The position numbers and the translations under genes are program-made. The notes below the pieces were generated by a model. It had not been told where the DNA came from, did no database searches, and worked only from the letters and a program-made list of their open reading frames with translations. DNA of 64,000 bases from Aphanomyces cochlioides (lineage: Eukaryota > Oomycota > Saprolegniomycetes > Saprolegniales > Verrucalvaceae): contig JAHQRK010000008.1 of the NCBI GenBank assembly GCA_019828595.1, positions 496,001-560,000 on the forward strand. The letters are read 5' to 3'. Position 1 is the stretch's first letter. Every line of letters begins with the position of its first letter. This document shows, piece by piece, positions 1 through 12,492 of this stretch.

Positions 1-166
1 AGTTCCAAATGGCCATGGAGGAACGTCGCATCGAGCGCGAATGCTGCCGAGAGGAAACACAAATGTTGCTCATGGCAAAATTATTCAAAGAGAAATAAAA
101 TGTAATATTCATTTCTTTTGATATCTATCTTGAATTTTGTATTAATATAAAATAAAAATGTAGTTT

Positions 167-1143
167 TTAAACCTTAAAGACATTTTTAATTTGGCTTATT
201 GCAGTGCGGCGAACACGAAGGTTGTACAAACGAAACATGTTGCTCAAGCGCAGCGCACGTATGTCTGGATCGTATGGAAGTGGCAACAAGAGCTGACGGT
301 ACACCTTAGACACAGAGCCCATGCCCCATTCTGCTGCTTGGCGCAAGGAGGTGATGGAGTCGCTCATTACCTGCATGGCGAGTCGACAATTGGGCGGCTC
401 GCGGTCCAAATCGCCTTCTTTGATCGGGGTAACAATTTTCCCGATACAACGACCACTCGCAGTAAAAGCCGAGTCAGCTGCTAGCTTCATGCCGTCTGCG
501 ACTCTCTGTGGATCAGATAAAAGCTCTTCACAAGAGGCTCCCTTGCGTTCGTTCTTGAAGCCCAATGCCGTTGTGTTTCCTTTGATGACCATTTGACTTG
601 AGCGTCCCGTAATTTCATCAATGCTCGTCCAAGAGCCATCTCGGCGTTTTTAAGAATTCGACAGAATGTACTAGGTACAATGCCAAACAGCTCTTGAAGA
701 GTTTTGTGCTCGACAGCGGCAGTGTAGTAATGCAATACCATAACCAACACCGCGTGTTTGAATGGAATCCTTGGCGGACGACCAGAGCGACCATATCCGG
801 ACTTCACAACATATACGGCGTCGAAAAAGACAAGAAGCTCGTCAAAGTCGTCTGGTGGCAGGGAGACTGTTGCAACGAATGAAGTTTCACTTCGCGACGC
901 ATACATACTATACCATGGCGTGTCTTCTTGGTCTCGTACTAGAGCAGTCTTGTTGATCGCATTTCTTGTCCGAATCATTCCGCGAGGTCTCACAGCGAGC
1001 ACGAGACGTTTGATGCGACTTCGCTTCGCCAGCGGCAGGAAGGAGAAAGCTGCAGCATTCATATTGCCAACTGCTATGGCGCGTTGAGAACCATGAATCA
1101 TCTGGACAATCAAATGGCCTTGTTCATAGATTAAACCAATCAT
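167..1143 (-). pseudogene. Broken HARBI1/DDE_Tnp4-type (PIF/Harbinger) transposase
   Basis: Two overlapping minus-strand frames (487-1143, then 167-592) together read as a DDE transposase of the Harbinger type common in oomycetes. The upstream frame carries the N-terminal part with a helix-turn-helix-like stretch after a G-R-P-P-R-I-P-F-K motif. The downstream frame carries the C-terminal catalytic half: A-D-S-A-F supplies the second acidic residue and R-Q-A-A-E-W-G-M the glutamate, followed by a K-V-Y-R-Q-L-L-L-P-L-P block. The central segment that normally holds the first aspartate is absent, and the frame changes around 490-590, so no active enzyme can be made. I found no terminal inverted repeats or target duplication. 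The family call rests on motif recognition; the break is seen directly. Confidence 0.7.
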
Positions 1144-2154
1144 ATTGCTTTCAAGTTACGAGAATGCTGATGATTTGGAGGCATGTTGAACGAGGCTTCT
1201 CGCAAATTTAATAAAAATATCTTTCGCAAATTTCAAATAATAAAAGATTTGCGAGGGTTTTGGAAGTCTTCCATTGGCTGGCACAAAGTAGTATTTGCCA
1301 ATCAATTCCAAAAAAACTTTTAACATAAGAAAACGTTTTAAAACGGTTATTAAACGTTCTGTTATTCATGTTTAAATAACTAACGCATCTCTAAGCACGC
1401 CGCTACAAATCGACACACCCTCGAGCACTTTCACATTGAAATTGGCCTCCAGATGGCTTCAATGGACTTCCACGACGTTGCGCATGTCCCGTCATACGTA
1501 CGAGACCGACGACGCGCGTTAAATAATCAAAAGAGTTTACTCGACAAGAATATTTACATCATGATTCGCTGGTTGTACCACGAGCTATAATAGCTATTAT
1601 TGCTCTAAAATACTACTAAAAACACTATTGCAAAGGCAGGCGGCAGCTCTTTTATCTAAAAGACTACGTTGAATAAGTGAACGAAACCACGATAAGGTTG
1701 ACAAACGGCGAAAAGTGTACTAAGTACATGGATTGTGGGTGTGCTTTTGTCAAACGTCTCCGTGGCGTGGCATTTTTCACGTCCTTGGGATTGTAAATGG
1801 CCGCAGCGAGCCGCGGCATGCGCGTCAACGGGACTGTAATCGGTGGAACCGCCACGATACAACGACCAAGCGCAACAAACTTCATCGAAAGAAATTTCAG
1901 CTTTCACTGTCGCCCTTGTTGTCGTTGCAACGTGGCTGCTCACTGATTTTTACAACTCTGCCAGAGTTGTTGGCGGTAAATCGCACGCAGAACCTGCGGC
2001 TACAGAGAAAACAGTTTGCTAGCCAAGCCGCTTGGGGTTAATTGACATTAGAAGTCAGGTTTAAAATAGACTTTGTATAGATAAAGTTACTCTCATAGTC
2101 ATAGTCTTCCATTGGACTCTATGAGGAGTAGAATATGCATCGAGAGACAGCCAC
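1144..2154. other. No gene recognised; AT-rich spacer
   Basis: Short overlapping frames occur on both strands around 1656-2041, but none has a recognisable domain or clear splice structure. The part around 1200-1640 is AT-rich. I see no RNA gene or convincing repeat. Confidence 0.5.
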
Positions 2155-2833
2155 TTAACGAATATCACGCATGTTCATGCGGGCAAACTTGCCGCTGGCA
2201 CTAGACACAAGCACGGCACGGACAGCAAAACGAGGCTTCGCCACGGCGGCAGTTTGCTGCGCGACAGGCGAGCTTGGAACAATAAAAGACTTGACGATAG
2301 GACGTGTCGCCACAGGGCTCTTCAGCACCTTGGCTTGGTTCATCATGGGGCTCAGAGGAGCTCGGGCTTGAGCCAACGGGTAGCCATATTGAGAAGGTTG
2401 GTAGACTCCGGTTTGGATTTCAAGGGCGACCATGATAGATTCGTTGGTTGGGAAGGTAGATGCTGTGGGAAGCAAATTCGAAAGTGATCTTCTCGCTCCA
2501 TGAGCCAGCTGTAGAGGCGTCCAGCTGGCCAACTTGCACATTGTTACGTGCATCCAAACTTGTTGAATCTTCCAAGGTGTGCGCAACTGACCACCCACTT
2601 GGTCAGTCGACAACAGAGATCCTTCTTGGGCTTTACGACGACGTGAAGTTCCTTACGCGACGATAAGATCGACCACACTTGTTCCATCTACATGGTACTG
2701 GAGCATCAATCACACTCCTGTCTTGCAAGATGCGAATGCCATCAAAGTTCACCTGGGTCAACCTGGAAATGCATCCGAATTTCACAAGTTTGAAATGTCT
2801 TCTTCTCACATTATCCAACCATCGCATGGACAT
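2155..2833 (-). other. Possible uncharacterised coding region
   Basis: An open frame on the minus strand (stop at 2155) encodes a Pro/Ala/Ser/Val-rich, basic stretch that looks more like protein than random sequence, ending ...M-N-M-R-D-I-R. A second frame (2633-2833) could be an upstream exon, because a GTAAGG donor-like site follows its Y-R-R codons near 2655. No domain is recognised and no clear ATG start could be assigned. This may be the 3' end of a spliced gene or a decayed one. Bases 2788-2808 also contain one copy of the dispersed 21-nt motif reported in the findings. Confidence 0.25.
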
Positions 2834-4619
2834 AAACTATCTTGACTTATCCTCGCCTTTGCCTCTCTAGGCATTTATAGAGGGTAACGAGATTAACTAG
2901 ACAATGAAAGAGCTTAAAAATACAGGAGTTAGCTTGATAAAGTCTAAATCTTACTTGTGGAGCTGTTGGCTTATACACTGCCAAGTTAACGGTTTTTCCG
3001 GTTAATTTTGTCCGGAAAAGTCTATTTTTAGACCAAGTTATCACCACGTGGAGGTTAACTCTTATGGCTGTGGTCGGGACATTCTGTTTATTAAAGCCAA
3101 CGTGTGAGCAACATGGATGATAAGCTGCATCGGACAACTTGCAGATGGACGCGGTGGGTGATTGGGATCGGATCTTTCTTGGTTAAAGTATGCTTTTTGA
3201 TGATGCATCCGTCGAGTTCCACCGGTGGGGCACTGTTGTAACTGAAGCCTGCATTTGTGCATGGTGATATCGCTCCGTCTCTGTGTTGGACCAACGATAC
3301 CCTGTAGCCCGATTTTTACCTGGTCATTTCAATTGCTTGGTCTCTCGTGCGTCATGCTTGTTGTCGGCTGTGAGCAGCACCACTGCAATGTTAACTGATA
3401 CAATTGTGGGACAAAACAGCTTGTGGGGGGGGTCTAATTCCTCTCAACATGGCTGCGCCACAAGAAACATAAGAAAGATCCATTCGGATTTCCTTTGCGC
3501 CTAGCCATTGACCAGAATTAGATCCATCGTTGGAATCGTTCACTGCACAGATTCTGGGTGCATTTCTCGCATCGTTGGACACTACGGACACATCAACTCT
3601 ATCGCAAGCCAACTAAACGTTCTTGCCAACTTGCGACTTTAACTTGACCTTGTGACTCAACACGCACCCGTCAGGCAAAAGTCTGGCTCAATCACGGAGT
3701 CATGGATACCTCACTGGGGCTGTATAATTCAAACGCTGCTCAGAATCATAAGATGGAATTGAGCCATGACGCTGCGAATCTATTTGCTCAATGGTGCCAT
3801 AAGAGACTGACCGCATCTTCTTACCACCACAGCGCATCTCCATAAGCTTCGCAACAACAAAGCACTGGCGAAAACTCAGTACTGAGAGGGCGAGATGCAG
3901 GTTGGAACTTGGAGCTCTTTTATTGCCGAGGATAACTCTTTCAATTTCCAGGTCGAGAGCGTTCGGCACCTGCCGACACCAACGAACGTTTGGCTACATG
4001 AGTGTTCGATTTGTTAACTTGATGGAGAATTACTCGCAGGCTTAGCATAAACTTGATCTTTTTCGGCAAACCACTGCATCCACCAATGCGTGAAAAAATC
4101 GCCCTGGCACATTTGCAAAGCATTGGAATATTGCCAACACAATTGCGCCTCAGCACTGTACGTCGAGCTCTATGTCATCGCGGGAAGGACAAACACAACG
4201 CTGCATCGTGTACAGTGCACTCGCCAAAGTGTCGTAACGTGTTACGCTCCTTTCGTCGCCTCCATCGAATGCAGGACGTAACTCAAATCGTGCCACCGTC
4301 GTTGATGCTCTACTGGTAGTTGATTCAGTATTTGCCCTTGGCCATAGGTGCCAACGAAAGAAAGACTTACCATCGAAATCGTGGAGAACGAGTGCCATGC
4401 AATTCTTCTCCATGTTCGTTGATTTCTCTCCCAAGCAGCATCAGCCTGCAAATTCATTGAAACTTTCATTGACATTCCCCGCACATCTGCGAGCTCTCGA
4501 TGTCATCAAGTCGATGATCTCACGACAATGAGATACAAGACCGACAGACGGAAACCAGGTGAAAATCAAATATCGGGAGCATGGAGGTCTATTCGAATCA
4601 AAATTGAACTTTGTTGAAT
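2834..4619. other. No gene recognised
   Basis: Only short frames on both strands, with no family motifs and no consistent exon chain. A TATA-like or other regulatory element cannot be assigned. The right end is the 3' flank of the arginyl-tRNA synthetase gene. Confidence 0.45.
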
Positions 4620-6858
4620 CTACATTCGATCAATAGCTGTGATGCCTAGGAGCTGCAAGCCTCGGCGCAAGACATTGTCCGTCGCGGCGCATAAAACCAG
4701 TCGAGGCTTGTGGTTCTGCACTCGACATGCTTCATAAAATGCGTGAAATTGCGTCGTCAAGCGAAACAGATACTCGGCCATTACATGAGGATACCTAAAA
4801 CGACCCCGTCAAAACCAGCTTTGACAACTCAGTCTACCAGTTGGCCTGGGTTTCAATCAATGCGTCTTCAAATTGAGCCAAAACCAAAGCTAGAGCTCGT
4901 TCTTGTGGCTGCCAAGACTGCGACGCCTCTAAGGGTAATAACACAAATTAATTGCATGTGGATCTTGTTTTCTGTACCAGTCAATAAAGACCTGGCATCG
5001 TCTTGGCTGTCCAAGTATTCCCGCCACGTCGATTCAGACACTTCAGCATTTCTCAAGATTCCCTAGCAATGAATTCAACTCAGGCTTGCTCTGGCCGATT
5101 TTCAATGCACTTACATGCAATCTGGCACTGGCATACATAAGATATGGCGCTGTGTTTCCTTTGAGATTCAACACATTTGCATAAGAGAACTTGTAGTTTC
5201 GTTCGCGGTGTTGAGCTAAATCGTAATATCGAACCTTGATGTTCACACCGATTATTTCTCAAAACGAATTGGAGAAATTACCGCTGCATCACCAATTGCT
5301 CGGTGATGTGCATCAGCAACGACTGATCGCTGCTGACTTTCAATACCAGCTTCGTCAAGTAGAGCTTGCAATGTCGTTGCACCACCTAAACGACAAAGAA
5401 AGTAAATTCGGACGATTTTGCAAGACTCACCTTTGCGCGAACTCAATTTTGAGCCATCTTCGCCCATCACGAGACCAAAGCCAATGTGTTGCAAGTCAAC
5501 AGGGCGAACTTTCAGCCATCTGATGCAATGTAAGCGTTAAATTCCCAACAATACTTAGACCCGGCCATTTGAGCAGCTTGGAATAAATGCCGAAAATGAA
5601 GACTCTGACTTGTATCCGTGACGTAAATCAAGCGATCATAAAGCGTTGGGTCTTTTTCCCATCCAAAAATACGAGAATACATAGCTGCTAAATCCGTTGT
5701 GGCGTATAAAAAGCCTACGAAGAGAGTACATTGAATTGTTTTGGATTTCAATTTGCTTACCGCCGTCTTGTTTTTGAATCAACATTGGCGTTTTTTCATG
5801 GCCATCGACAAATATGCACAAAGCACCTGTACCAAAAATTAGTGGTTATTTTGAAGACGATTAAGTTCAAACCTTGCGATTCCTCAGCGACAGATCGTAA
5901 TTTCTCCAAGACTAAAGGAATCAACTTGATATAGGTCGATTCCCCACGTTCTCGGACCTAATAAACCACGAGAATTTAAATAAATGACAATAAGTACAAA
6001 TTTGTACCTGTACACCAAGGCGGTCGAAGAGACATTTATGAGCCTGGCGACTGATTTCACAAGTTAAGTCCCATGATGCTTTCCACGCAGGATCTCCTCG
6101 TTGCATCGCCAAGACTGTTTCATCCACCTAGCCATGCTCTCAGCTTGCTGTTTAATGAGCGAGAGTCAAACCATGGATTTAAAGGTCGCGTCACCACTGC
6201 TTAATCGTTGCTTTCCACGTTCGTACCTAAATTACAGTAAAAGGGACAATAGAAAGAGATACATACCATTGACCAAGCGTTGAGATTGGAGTCGACGAAT
6301 CAAACTCGATAGGCAAATTGTTGCTTCCATTGTCTTGGCTATCCTGAGATTGCACCAAAAGCGTGGCAATAGCTGCTCCCAAGTCGCCAACGTGGCTAAC
6401 TCGATTTACAACGTGGCCTGTTAACGTCATGAGATCTACTACGCAGAGATTTTAATACCTTGAAACTCTAAAATATTGCAAATCGTGTCGCCCAAGACAC
6501 TTGATCGCAAATGACCCACATGTAGCTCTATGAATCCATATATCATAGCCTTCACCTTGAAGTAAATGTACCTTTGCCCATATTTGGCGACGCAAAATCC
6601 ACCAGGACTTTCTTGGGCTCAGAGACTGCTCGAGGAAGTACACCATGCGTTGCAACGTCCAAGGCATGGTTTGCAATCCAGTCGTCTTGCAGCTTGACAT
6701 TGATAAAGCCTACGACGACGAATTTACGTGAGATCTCATTGGCATCACGCACCTGGCTTTGAAGCTGAAGCAGTCTGAACCATATTATGTTGTGAAAAAC
6801 CACTTGAGATCTCTTCTGCAGTGCTCAAAACACTATCCTTTCGTAATCCAAGGCTCAT
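4620..6858 (-). CDS. Arginyl-tRNA synthetase (class I), multi-exon
   Basis: Charges tRNA-Arg with arginine using ATP. The gene is read on the minus strand as a chain of exons separated by short introns. In order: an N-terminal exon from ATG 6858 (an in-frame TAG lies just upstream) with an intron near 6712-6754; V-D-F-A-S-P-N-M-G-K (about 6600); the class I signature as H-V-G-H-L-R-S-S (about 6510); G-H-V-V-N-R-V-S-H-V-G-D (about 6400); L-I-Y-V-T-D near 5640; the KMSKS-region equivalent G-E-D-G-S-K-L-S-S-R near 5460; the DALR anticodon-binding domain from about 5250 (G-N-T-A-P-Y-L); and the C-terminal L-L-G-I-T-A-I-D-R-M before TAG at 4620-4622. All expected blocks are present and in order, so the gene is probably functional. 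Exact exon ends are approximate. It could serve the cytosol or an organelle; no clear targeting peptide is visible. Confidence 0.9.
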
Positions 6859-7558
6859 GACCGCACTCGACTAGAGGTCACTTTAGCACCTCATTTTTGC
6901 TATAAACCGACTTGATAATCGACATTTGGCTGGTGCGATCGGCGAAAGAGTGTATTTTTCATATTAAACCCATCGTGAGCACCAAAAAGATGCTGCTGGA
7001 GCTGCTCTTGGATCGAAAAGGTCGACAAGGATCGCCTTGCCGCCGAACTTTGTGCGCGAAACATTGCCACAATCTTGTCTTGACCAATCAAAAAATTCAA
7101 AAATAATACCAAAATCTAAAAATCTACCAATTAAATGAAATAAATTATGAGGTTTTCACCAATTATTTTTTTCAAATCAACTACTGCTTCCCCCGCTCCA
7201 AAGCTAGTTCTCACAAGATCGCAACGATAACTCTTTCCTCTCTCTCTGCCTTAGACATCGCCCCTGTGCAATGAAAGAGTTGTTCTGCTATAAAATTGTG
7301 CTGTTTTAATGTAGTTTGGTGGTAGAATGTAGTCGTCGGAGACCGACAAGCTCATTGACAGTTCCAAATCAAATGAAATAGAGGGGGAACTCTCGAGAGT
7401 GAGGGGGATTTGGATGTCTGGAGGACAGGATAACAACGGAGTAAAGGGGATTTGATCGGACCGTCATCGCATTCAAAGCTACCGTTAGAATTATAAAGGG
7501 GGAAACGAAAGGGATTAAGTATAATGTTGGATGATTCATATTAAGGCGTAGCCTGGAT
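6859..7558. other. Intergenic region between ArgRS and kinase genes
   Basis: No coding signal beyond short random frames. It holds the ArgRS promoter side (right of 6858) and the 3' flank of the kinase gene ending at 7559. No specific element is identified. Confidence 0.5.
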
Positions 7559-9738
7559 TTACTTCACATAAGGAGAACCCGCTCTCGTCGAATTGAAGAC
7601 GGAGTCGCGCTTACCAGTCCAATCTTTGCGAATAAGACGGAGGCGATACGCCACTTCGAGGGCGGTGGGGCGTTTGTCAGATTCGAAGGAAAGACATTCA
7701 TGCGCCAACTGGAGGAGAGCCGGGGGATACAAGTCGGAGAACGTCGGCTTGATCGAGCCTTGCATGACACGGCCCATGATTGCCGTGTCGTTGAGCGGGT
7801 TGCCTTTCTCCGTCATTTGGTCACTGTATGGCAAAATGTGCAGGTCCAACTCGGCCAAGATGACACCAAACGAATAGATATCTGCTGCTTGACTAAATAA
7901 ATCCATCAGCAAAGAAAGAGCTTGACGTAGACATACCTGTAGTGACTTTCCCCGAGGATTTCAGGAGCCATCCAACGATATGTGCCGATACCAATGGTCA
8001 TCGTTTCCGACGTCTCTTCTCTCGACACGCCAAAGTCTGTCAACTTGGTGCCATTTCGGGTGTCCAAGAGTACGTTGCGGGATTTAATATCGCGGTGAAT
8101 AATACCCGTGTCGAGTGTGTGCAAATAGACCAGACCCTCTGCGATGCTCGTGGCGTAATCCAATTTGGTTTCGAGCGGCAAGGTCTCTTGTGTCGTGCTT
8201 TCCAACTTGGACCGCAAGTCGCCATCGTCCATGTATTCCAAAATGAGCATCATTTCAGCCTTGCGGTACCAGCTCACACCAATAAATTTCACAATGTACT
8301 TGGAATCCAACCTAGGCACCACAGCGTTAACAAGGACCACCGTGAACGAGTTCCTACTTTGACATGAGGACAATTTCAGCGACGAAGGTTTTAATGGCGG
8401 CAGGGCCCGATTGAGATGCCAACAGCTTTTTAATAGCGACTGTTGAGCCACGGTATTTTCCTCTCCAAACTTCACCGAACGCTCCTATCGACAGCACAAT
8501 TTAGTCGTCAAGTCCCCATGGACTTTGCGAGTTTACCTCGAGAGAGAGCTTGCTCAGGCACGATATCATTTTCATCCAAGCGCCACTGATTAAGGGTTTC
8601 CTCCTCTTCCCGAGAGAGAACACCATTCGACATTTGCGACGATTGAGTCGCAGAATTGTATTCCCAGTTTGGATTTGTTGTGGATTTCATCGTTGGACGA
8701 CCGCCGGACGAGTGGGTTTTAAAACCGCCAGTGCCTGTATGGTCATAAGGATAGCCCGGCGGCGGCGACGACTGGGCAAACATTGCAGGTTGCTGGCGTT
8801 GCTTTTTCTTGCGCATGACCACAATAATGACAGCAATGAGGATGATAACCAAGACACCACCACCAATGCCAACGGCGAGAGCGAGCGTGTGAGAACTCGA
8901 TGCTGGCGCTGGCGTCGGGGTTGCTGTCGTCGTGAGAGCTGGGAGGACTTGCAATTTACGATATGTAGCAAAGTCATAACGGAACGATGAGTTCGGACCT
9001 GGAAAAGCTCAACGTGAAGGTATTGTTGCTTGGAAACATATACCTGGGAGGGCAATATGGGCAAGGACCCAGATGTAACCAGCGCTTATGAAGGACAATT
9101 CAGTGTAGATAAACGCGGCTTGTTTTTGGCTGGTGAAATTAGCGACTTGGTTGGGCGTAGCATCGCGAGCGATCTTGGCATCGACGAAAGGATCGCAAAT
9201 GTCCGCTTCGCCGTACGTGCACGAGTGAATGTTGGAGTGGAACACTTGTTCATATTGGCCGTTGCGGGGATCTTTCAATGCGATCGGTTTTTCAGCGTCG
9301 TAGCCTGGATAAAACAACGACGATCAGCCTCGGCTCTGTCATGGAGAGGACAGTACCAATGGCGTTATTGTCAAGCGAGTCACTCGTGTACGAGATGGTC
9401 CAATTGGCTGTGATCATTTGACCCACACTGCACATTCCAGGGGGGGTCAATTGAATCCATCAAAAGCACATCTTACTAGGAAGTATTGGGCAGGGAGAAT
9501 GTGACTTGAAAGGGGCATTGCAAGCCTTCCCCTTCGCTTCGACTGTTGGCCGAATTGGGTTGTCGAATGGTTGGATCGTCAGCAATCGCCCAACACCGCG
9601 TCGTTTTCCCATCGGGCACTGGCACTACACATCATATCATAAGTAAATACTCCTAGGGCATGGAAATCCAGGCGTACAGGAGCCAAACGCCGCCGAGATG
9701 GCGATCGTTGCACTCAGGGCAACGAGCTGGAGGTGCAT
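7559..9738 (-). CDS. Receptor-like Ser/Thr (TKL-type) protein kinase
   Basis: Single-pass membrane kinase, minus strand, several short introns. From ATG 9738 the first exon encodes a signal peptide (M-H-L-Q-L-V-A-L-S-A-T-I-A-I-S-A-A-F-G). An extracellular region of about 200 residues follows, with N-x-T/S sites and cysteines (exons near 9471-9630, 9315-9450 and 9050-9315). A Thr/Pro/Ala stalk and a hydrophobic transmembrane segment (about 8800-8900) lead to R-K-K-K. The kinase domain has the glycine loop G-A-F-G-E-V-W and V-A-I-K lysine (about 8400-8480), H-R-D-I-K-S-R-N catalytic loop, T-D-F-G metal site, a W-M-A-P-E activation-segment end, and a D-I-Y-S-F-G-V block after an intron near 7905-7935. 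The stop is TAA at 7559-7561. All catalytic residues are present. The ligand is unknown; the ectodomain matches no family I recognise. A second, diverged kinase of the same layout lies at 16336-18365. Confidence 0.85.
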
Positions 9739-11278
9739 GTTGTGACACGAGGGCGAGAAAGCTGGAATAAACAGATCCACTGCAGTCACAGTGTTTTTCC
9801 CCATTTTCTCAAAAAATTGCGAAAAATTGATGAAAATCGTGAAATTTTGCCCTATCATTTCGCTATTTTTCGAGCTTTTCCGAATTTTTCCGCTGAGTTA
9901 CCTAATTCCGCGACTGCAGCTCGAAATTACCCAACAAATTTGAACGACAGAGGCTATCGCGATACATTTCACCTCGGCAGATGGATTCATGGGTAAACTC
10001 GTCGGTAGCGTCTGTGAGAGTCGTCTCTTTAAAACAAGCGGGAGAGAAGAAGAGAGGCTCTCGTGCTTGCCCTGGATTTATGGAGCGAGATCGGCTTTTC
10101 TATTCCGATTTAACGAGATAGTCTCATTAAATACATTCAAAAGTGAAATATCAAAGACGTCCATGCGACAGAAACCAACAAACGACAGCGTCCACTTGAT
10201 TGGCTCGCTTTTTTTCACGATGATGGATGCACTGATTCCACGTCTCCTGTCAGATTGATGGAGAAGAACTCGAGATTCGTGGAGAAGTCCATGGTAAACG
10301 AAGAGCGAAATGATCAAATATTTGGCGTCGTTGCCTTGACGGTCCAATTTATCGAACCTCTCTCGTTGTTGGATCGAAGTGACGAAGGTCTGACAACATT
10401 GAACTACCGTGCTGTAATGCAGCTGAATTTATAAGGTGCATGCATATGTTTGAGGTGATAGATTTCCATTTCTAATCGGGTCATTCAACCTCACGTTGAG
10501 AAAGCAGATCGCATTCAATGTCTTGTTCGTGTCTTCAGCTTGATTTCTGTGTCAAACGCAGTTTCCCAAATGATAGTTTCGATTTGCCATCACGACGCGG
10601 CGCATCATTAAACTTGAAGCGAGAGGCGTGTGTTTCATGCAATGGTCTTTGGATGCATTCCCAGAGAGTTCTCTGCAAACAAGCAATCAAATCTTTTAAA
10701 TGCCCCACACTTCAGGGAGGGCCCCTTAAGTCCTTTGGGTACAATTTGGTTCTATTCCGCGCACGAACTCCACAGGAAACCAGCAGTCATTTCAAGCCTT
10801 TTCATGAGAAGATAAGGAGCAAAGACAATGATCTCTTAACGAGTCTCTTGGGGATCATGTTTTGCAAATTTGAATTGAGGAAAGACTGCAGGAGGACTGG
10901 CGTGGCGGTCACCAACGATGGTCGACGAGGAAACAAAAATACACTTATTGCAATGGAGATATCGTCGAAATACGACCAAAATAATATTTAGGATTCTATA
11001 TCTACAGTACAAGCTATGCTCGACACCTCCAAGCATAAACATTAACCTTCTCGGAGATAGCCGATCGCCGCTGATTTGAGTGCTTTCTTGCATCCATTTC
11101 CTTCATCTCGTTTGATGAATCCATAGACTAATCAGATTGGGCAAAATATGTGTGACTTTACATCAACATGATTGGTGAAAATATTAAATAAATTGCCCGA
11201 TTTTATAATTAATTTTATCAAATCATATCTCGTTATTTGATTAAGCATTTTGATTGGTCAATAATAGATTAACTCCCT

Positions 11279-12132
11279 TTAACTCCCTACAGTATTGGAG
11301 TTTACTCCTTCAAAACAGTTTTGTTGGAGTAAATTTGGTTTTGAGTCAAAACCAAGCAGTTGTGAAGGGGAGCCTACGACAACAGAGAAGAACCTCTCAA
11401 GTGTGTTGTAATTCAGGAAAGTGGTCGAGTTCGCATTGCCCAGTCGATGGAGTGGAAATTCAATCGAGAATTCATGACCGTCAGTTCCATCTGCACAGGA
11501 TAGATACATCTTTAAACTGCTGGAAACGCAAATGGCGGCATCCAAAGCCACCCCTCAGTCGGGAACATATCCAGCGGGGGCAGATTCAATGGAAGAATCG
11601 TACTTCAATGATTCTATCGTGCATACATGTACTGGACCATCTATCATTCGTCGTATGACTCACGAACTCCAACACAATTCAGGTACAAACAACCACACGG
11701 CAAACTGGCACACGCCTGTCGCTGTATCAATCACTTGAGGAAGTTCTTTGAAAAAATCCATGGACGCTCTCCACATGACAATCACGATGTCGCTCCAACT
11801 TAATTCTATTTGCGCCTTGTATGCATGCCGTCGGCATACCGACTCGTCCGCATTTCCTTCCATTGGATCCGAGCTACACTGTAACTTCGTGTAAAAAAAA
11901 CTTCAATCTGTTCCGCCATTTTCGGATGAACTTCCAGAACCTTCGCCTGGTCCTGCCACTTTTCATCAACATAAAAGGCCCAAATGCAACCTTTTAACAT
12001 GCAACTTTCGACTATGATCGACTCAGCCTCTGTTGGCCAGCGGAGATAGCTGGTGGCCACAGCTTTGTCTCGAATGGTGGCGGCGCATCTCGTAGCGATC
12101 ACTACATCATGTACAGCAATCGAGTGGATCAC
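11279..12132 (-). other. Possible uncharacterised spliced gene
   Basis: Three minus-strand open segments lie close together. The first (about 11880-12120) reads as an ordered, tryptophan- and cysteine-containing stretch (for example T-S-Y-L-R-W-P-T-E-A-E-S), the second (about 11680-11830) as W-S-D-I-V-I-V-M-W, and the third (11279-11551) as a hydrophobic and polar mix. GT-AG pairs exist between them (for example GTATGC to CAAG near 11824-11847), but I could not find a splice pattern that keeps all three in frame. No domain is recognised. It may be a decayed gene. Confidence 0.25.
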
Positions 12133-12287
12133 GTCATATTCAAGAATGCGTTTCTTCCATCAGACATTCCTTCCATCGTCCAGCTCATGACTCTTATGAA
12201 ATGTATTTTATACTCAACTTCAGCTAGAAAGAGATTCCACAAAGCACTCGGCCAAGATTGCAAATTCGATTGTCGCAACCGTTTTGA

Positions 12288-12322
12288 CCAATCACATGCC
12301 GATTTAACTTTTGTCAGCCAAT
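12288..12322 (+). promoter_or_regulatory. Paired CCAAT boxes upstream of OYE gene
   Basis: Two CCAATCA sequences (CCAAT cores at 12288-12292 and 12318-12322) lie 171-205 bases upstream of the ATG at 12493, in the same orientation and 30 bases apart. Paired CCAAT boxes at this distance fit NF-Y-type promoter elements; the function is inferred. Confidence 0.4.
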
Positions 12323-12492
12323 CAAAATATAGAAAAGATTACTACGGCGTGTGGATCAAACGCGAGAAATAACTTCCACAAACTTCCGCGGACTTGAACA
12401 TTGATGCTGGCATCGTCGATGCACCCAAACGACCACGCGGCGTTTGGTACCTCATTATCAATTTTATTACCATCCGCACACATCAAGACAAC

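Larger units (their letters stand above)
9739..12492. other. Long intergenic region with one possible unidentified gene
   Basis: No confident gene. Between about 11280 and 12130 the minus strand has three open stretches (11806-12132, 11660-11863, 11279-11551) with protein-like composition, which could be exons of one gene, but no ATG-led exon chain or known domain could be established. The segment 11100-11270 is strongly AT-rich. The right end (12288-12322) contains CCAAT boxes upstream of the OYE gene. Confidence 0.4.
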
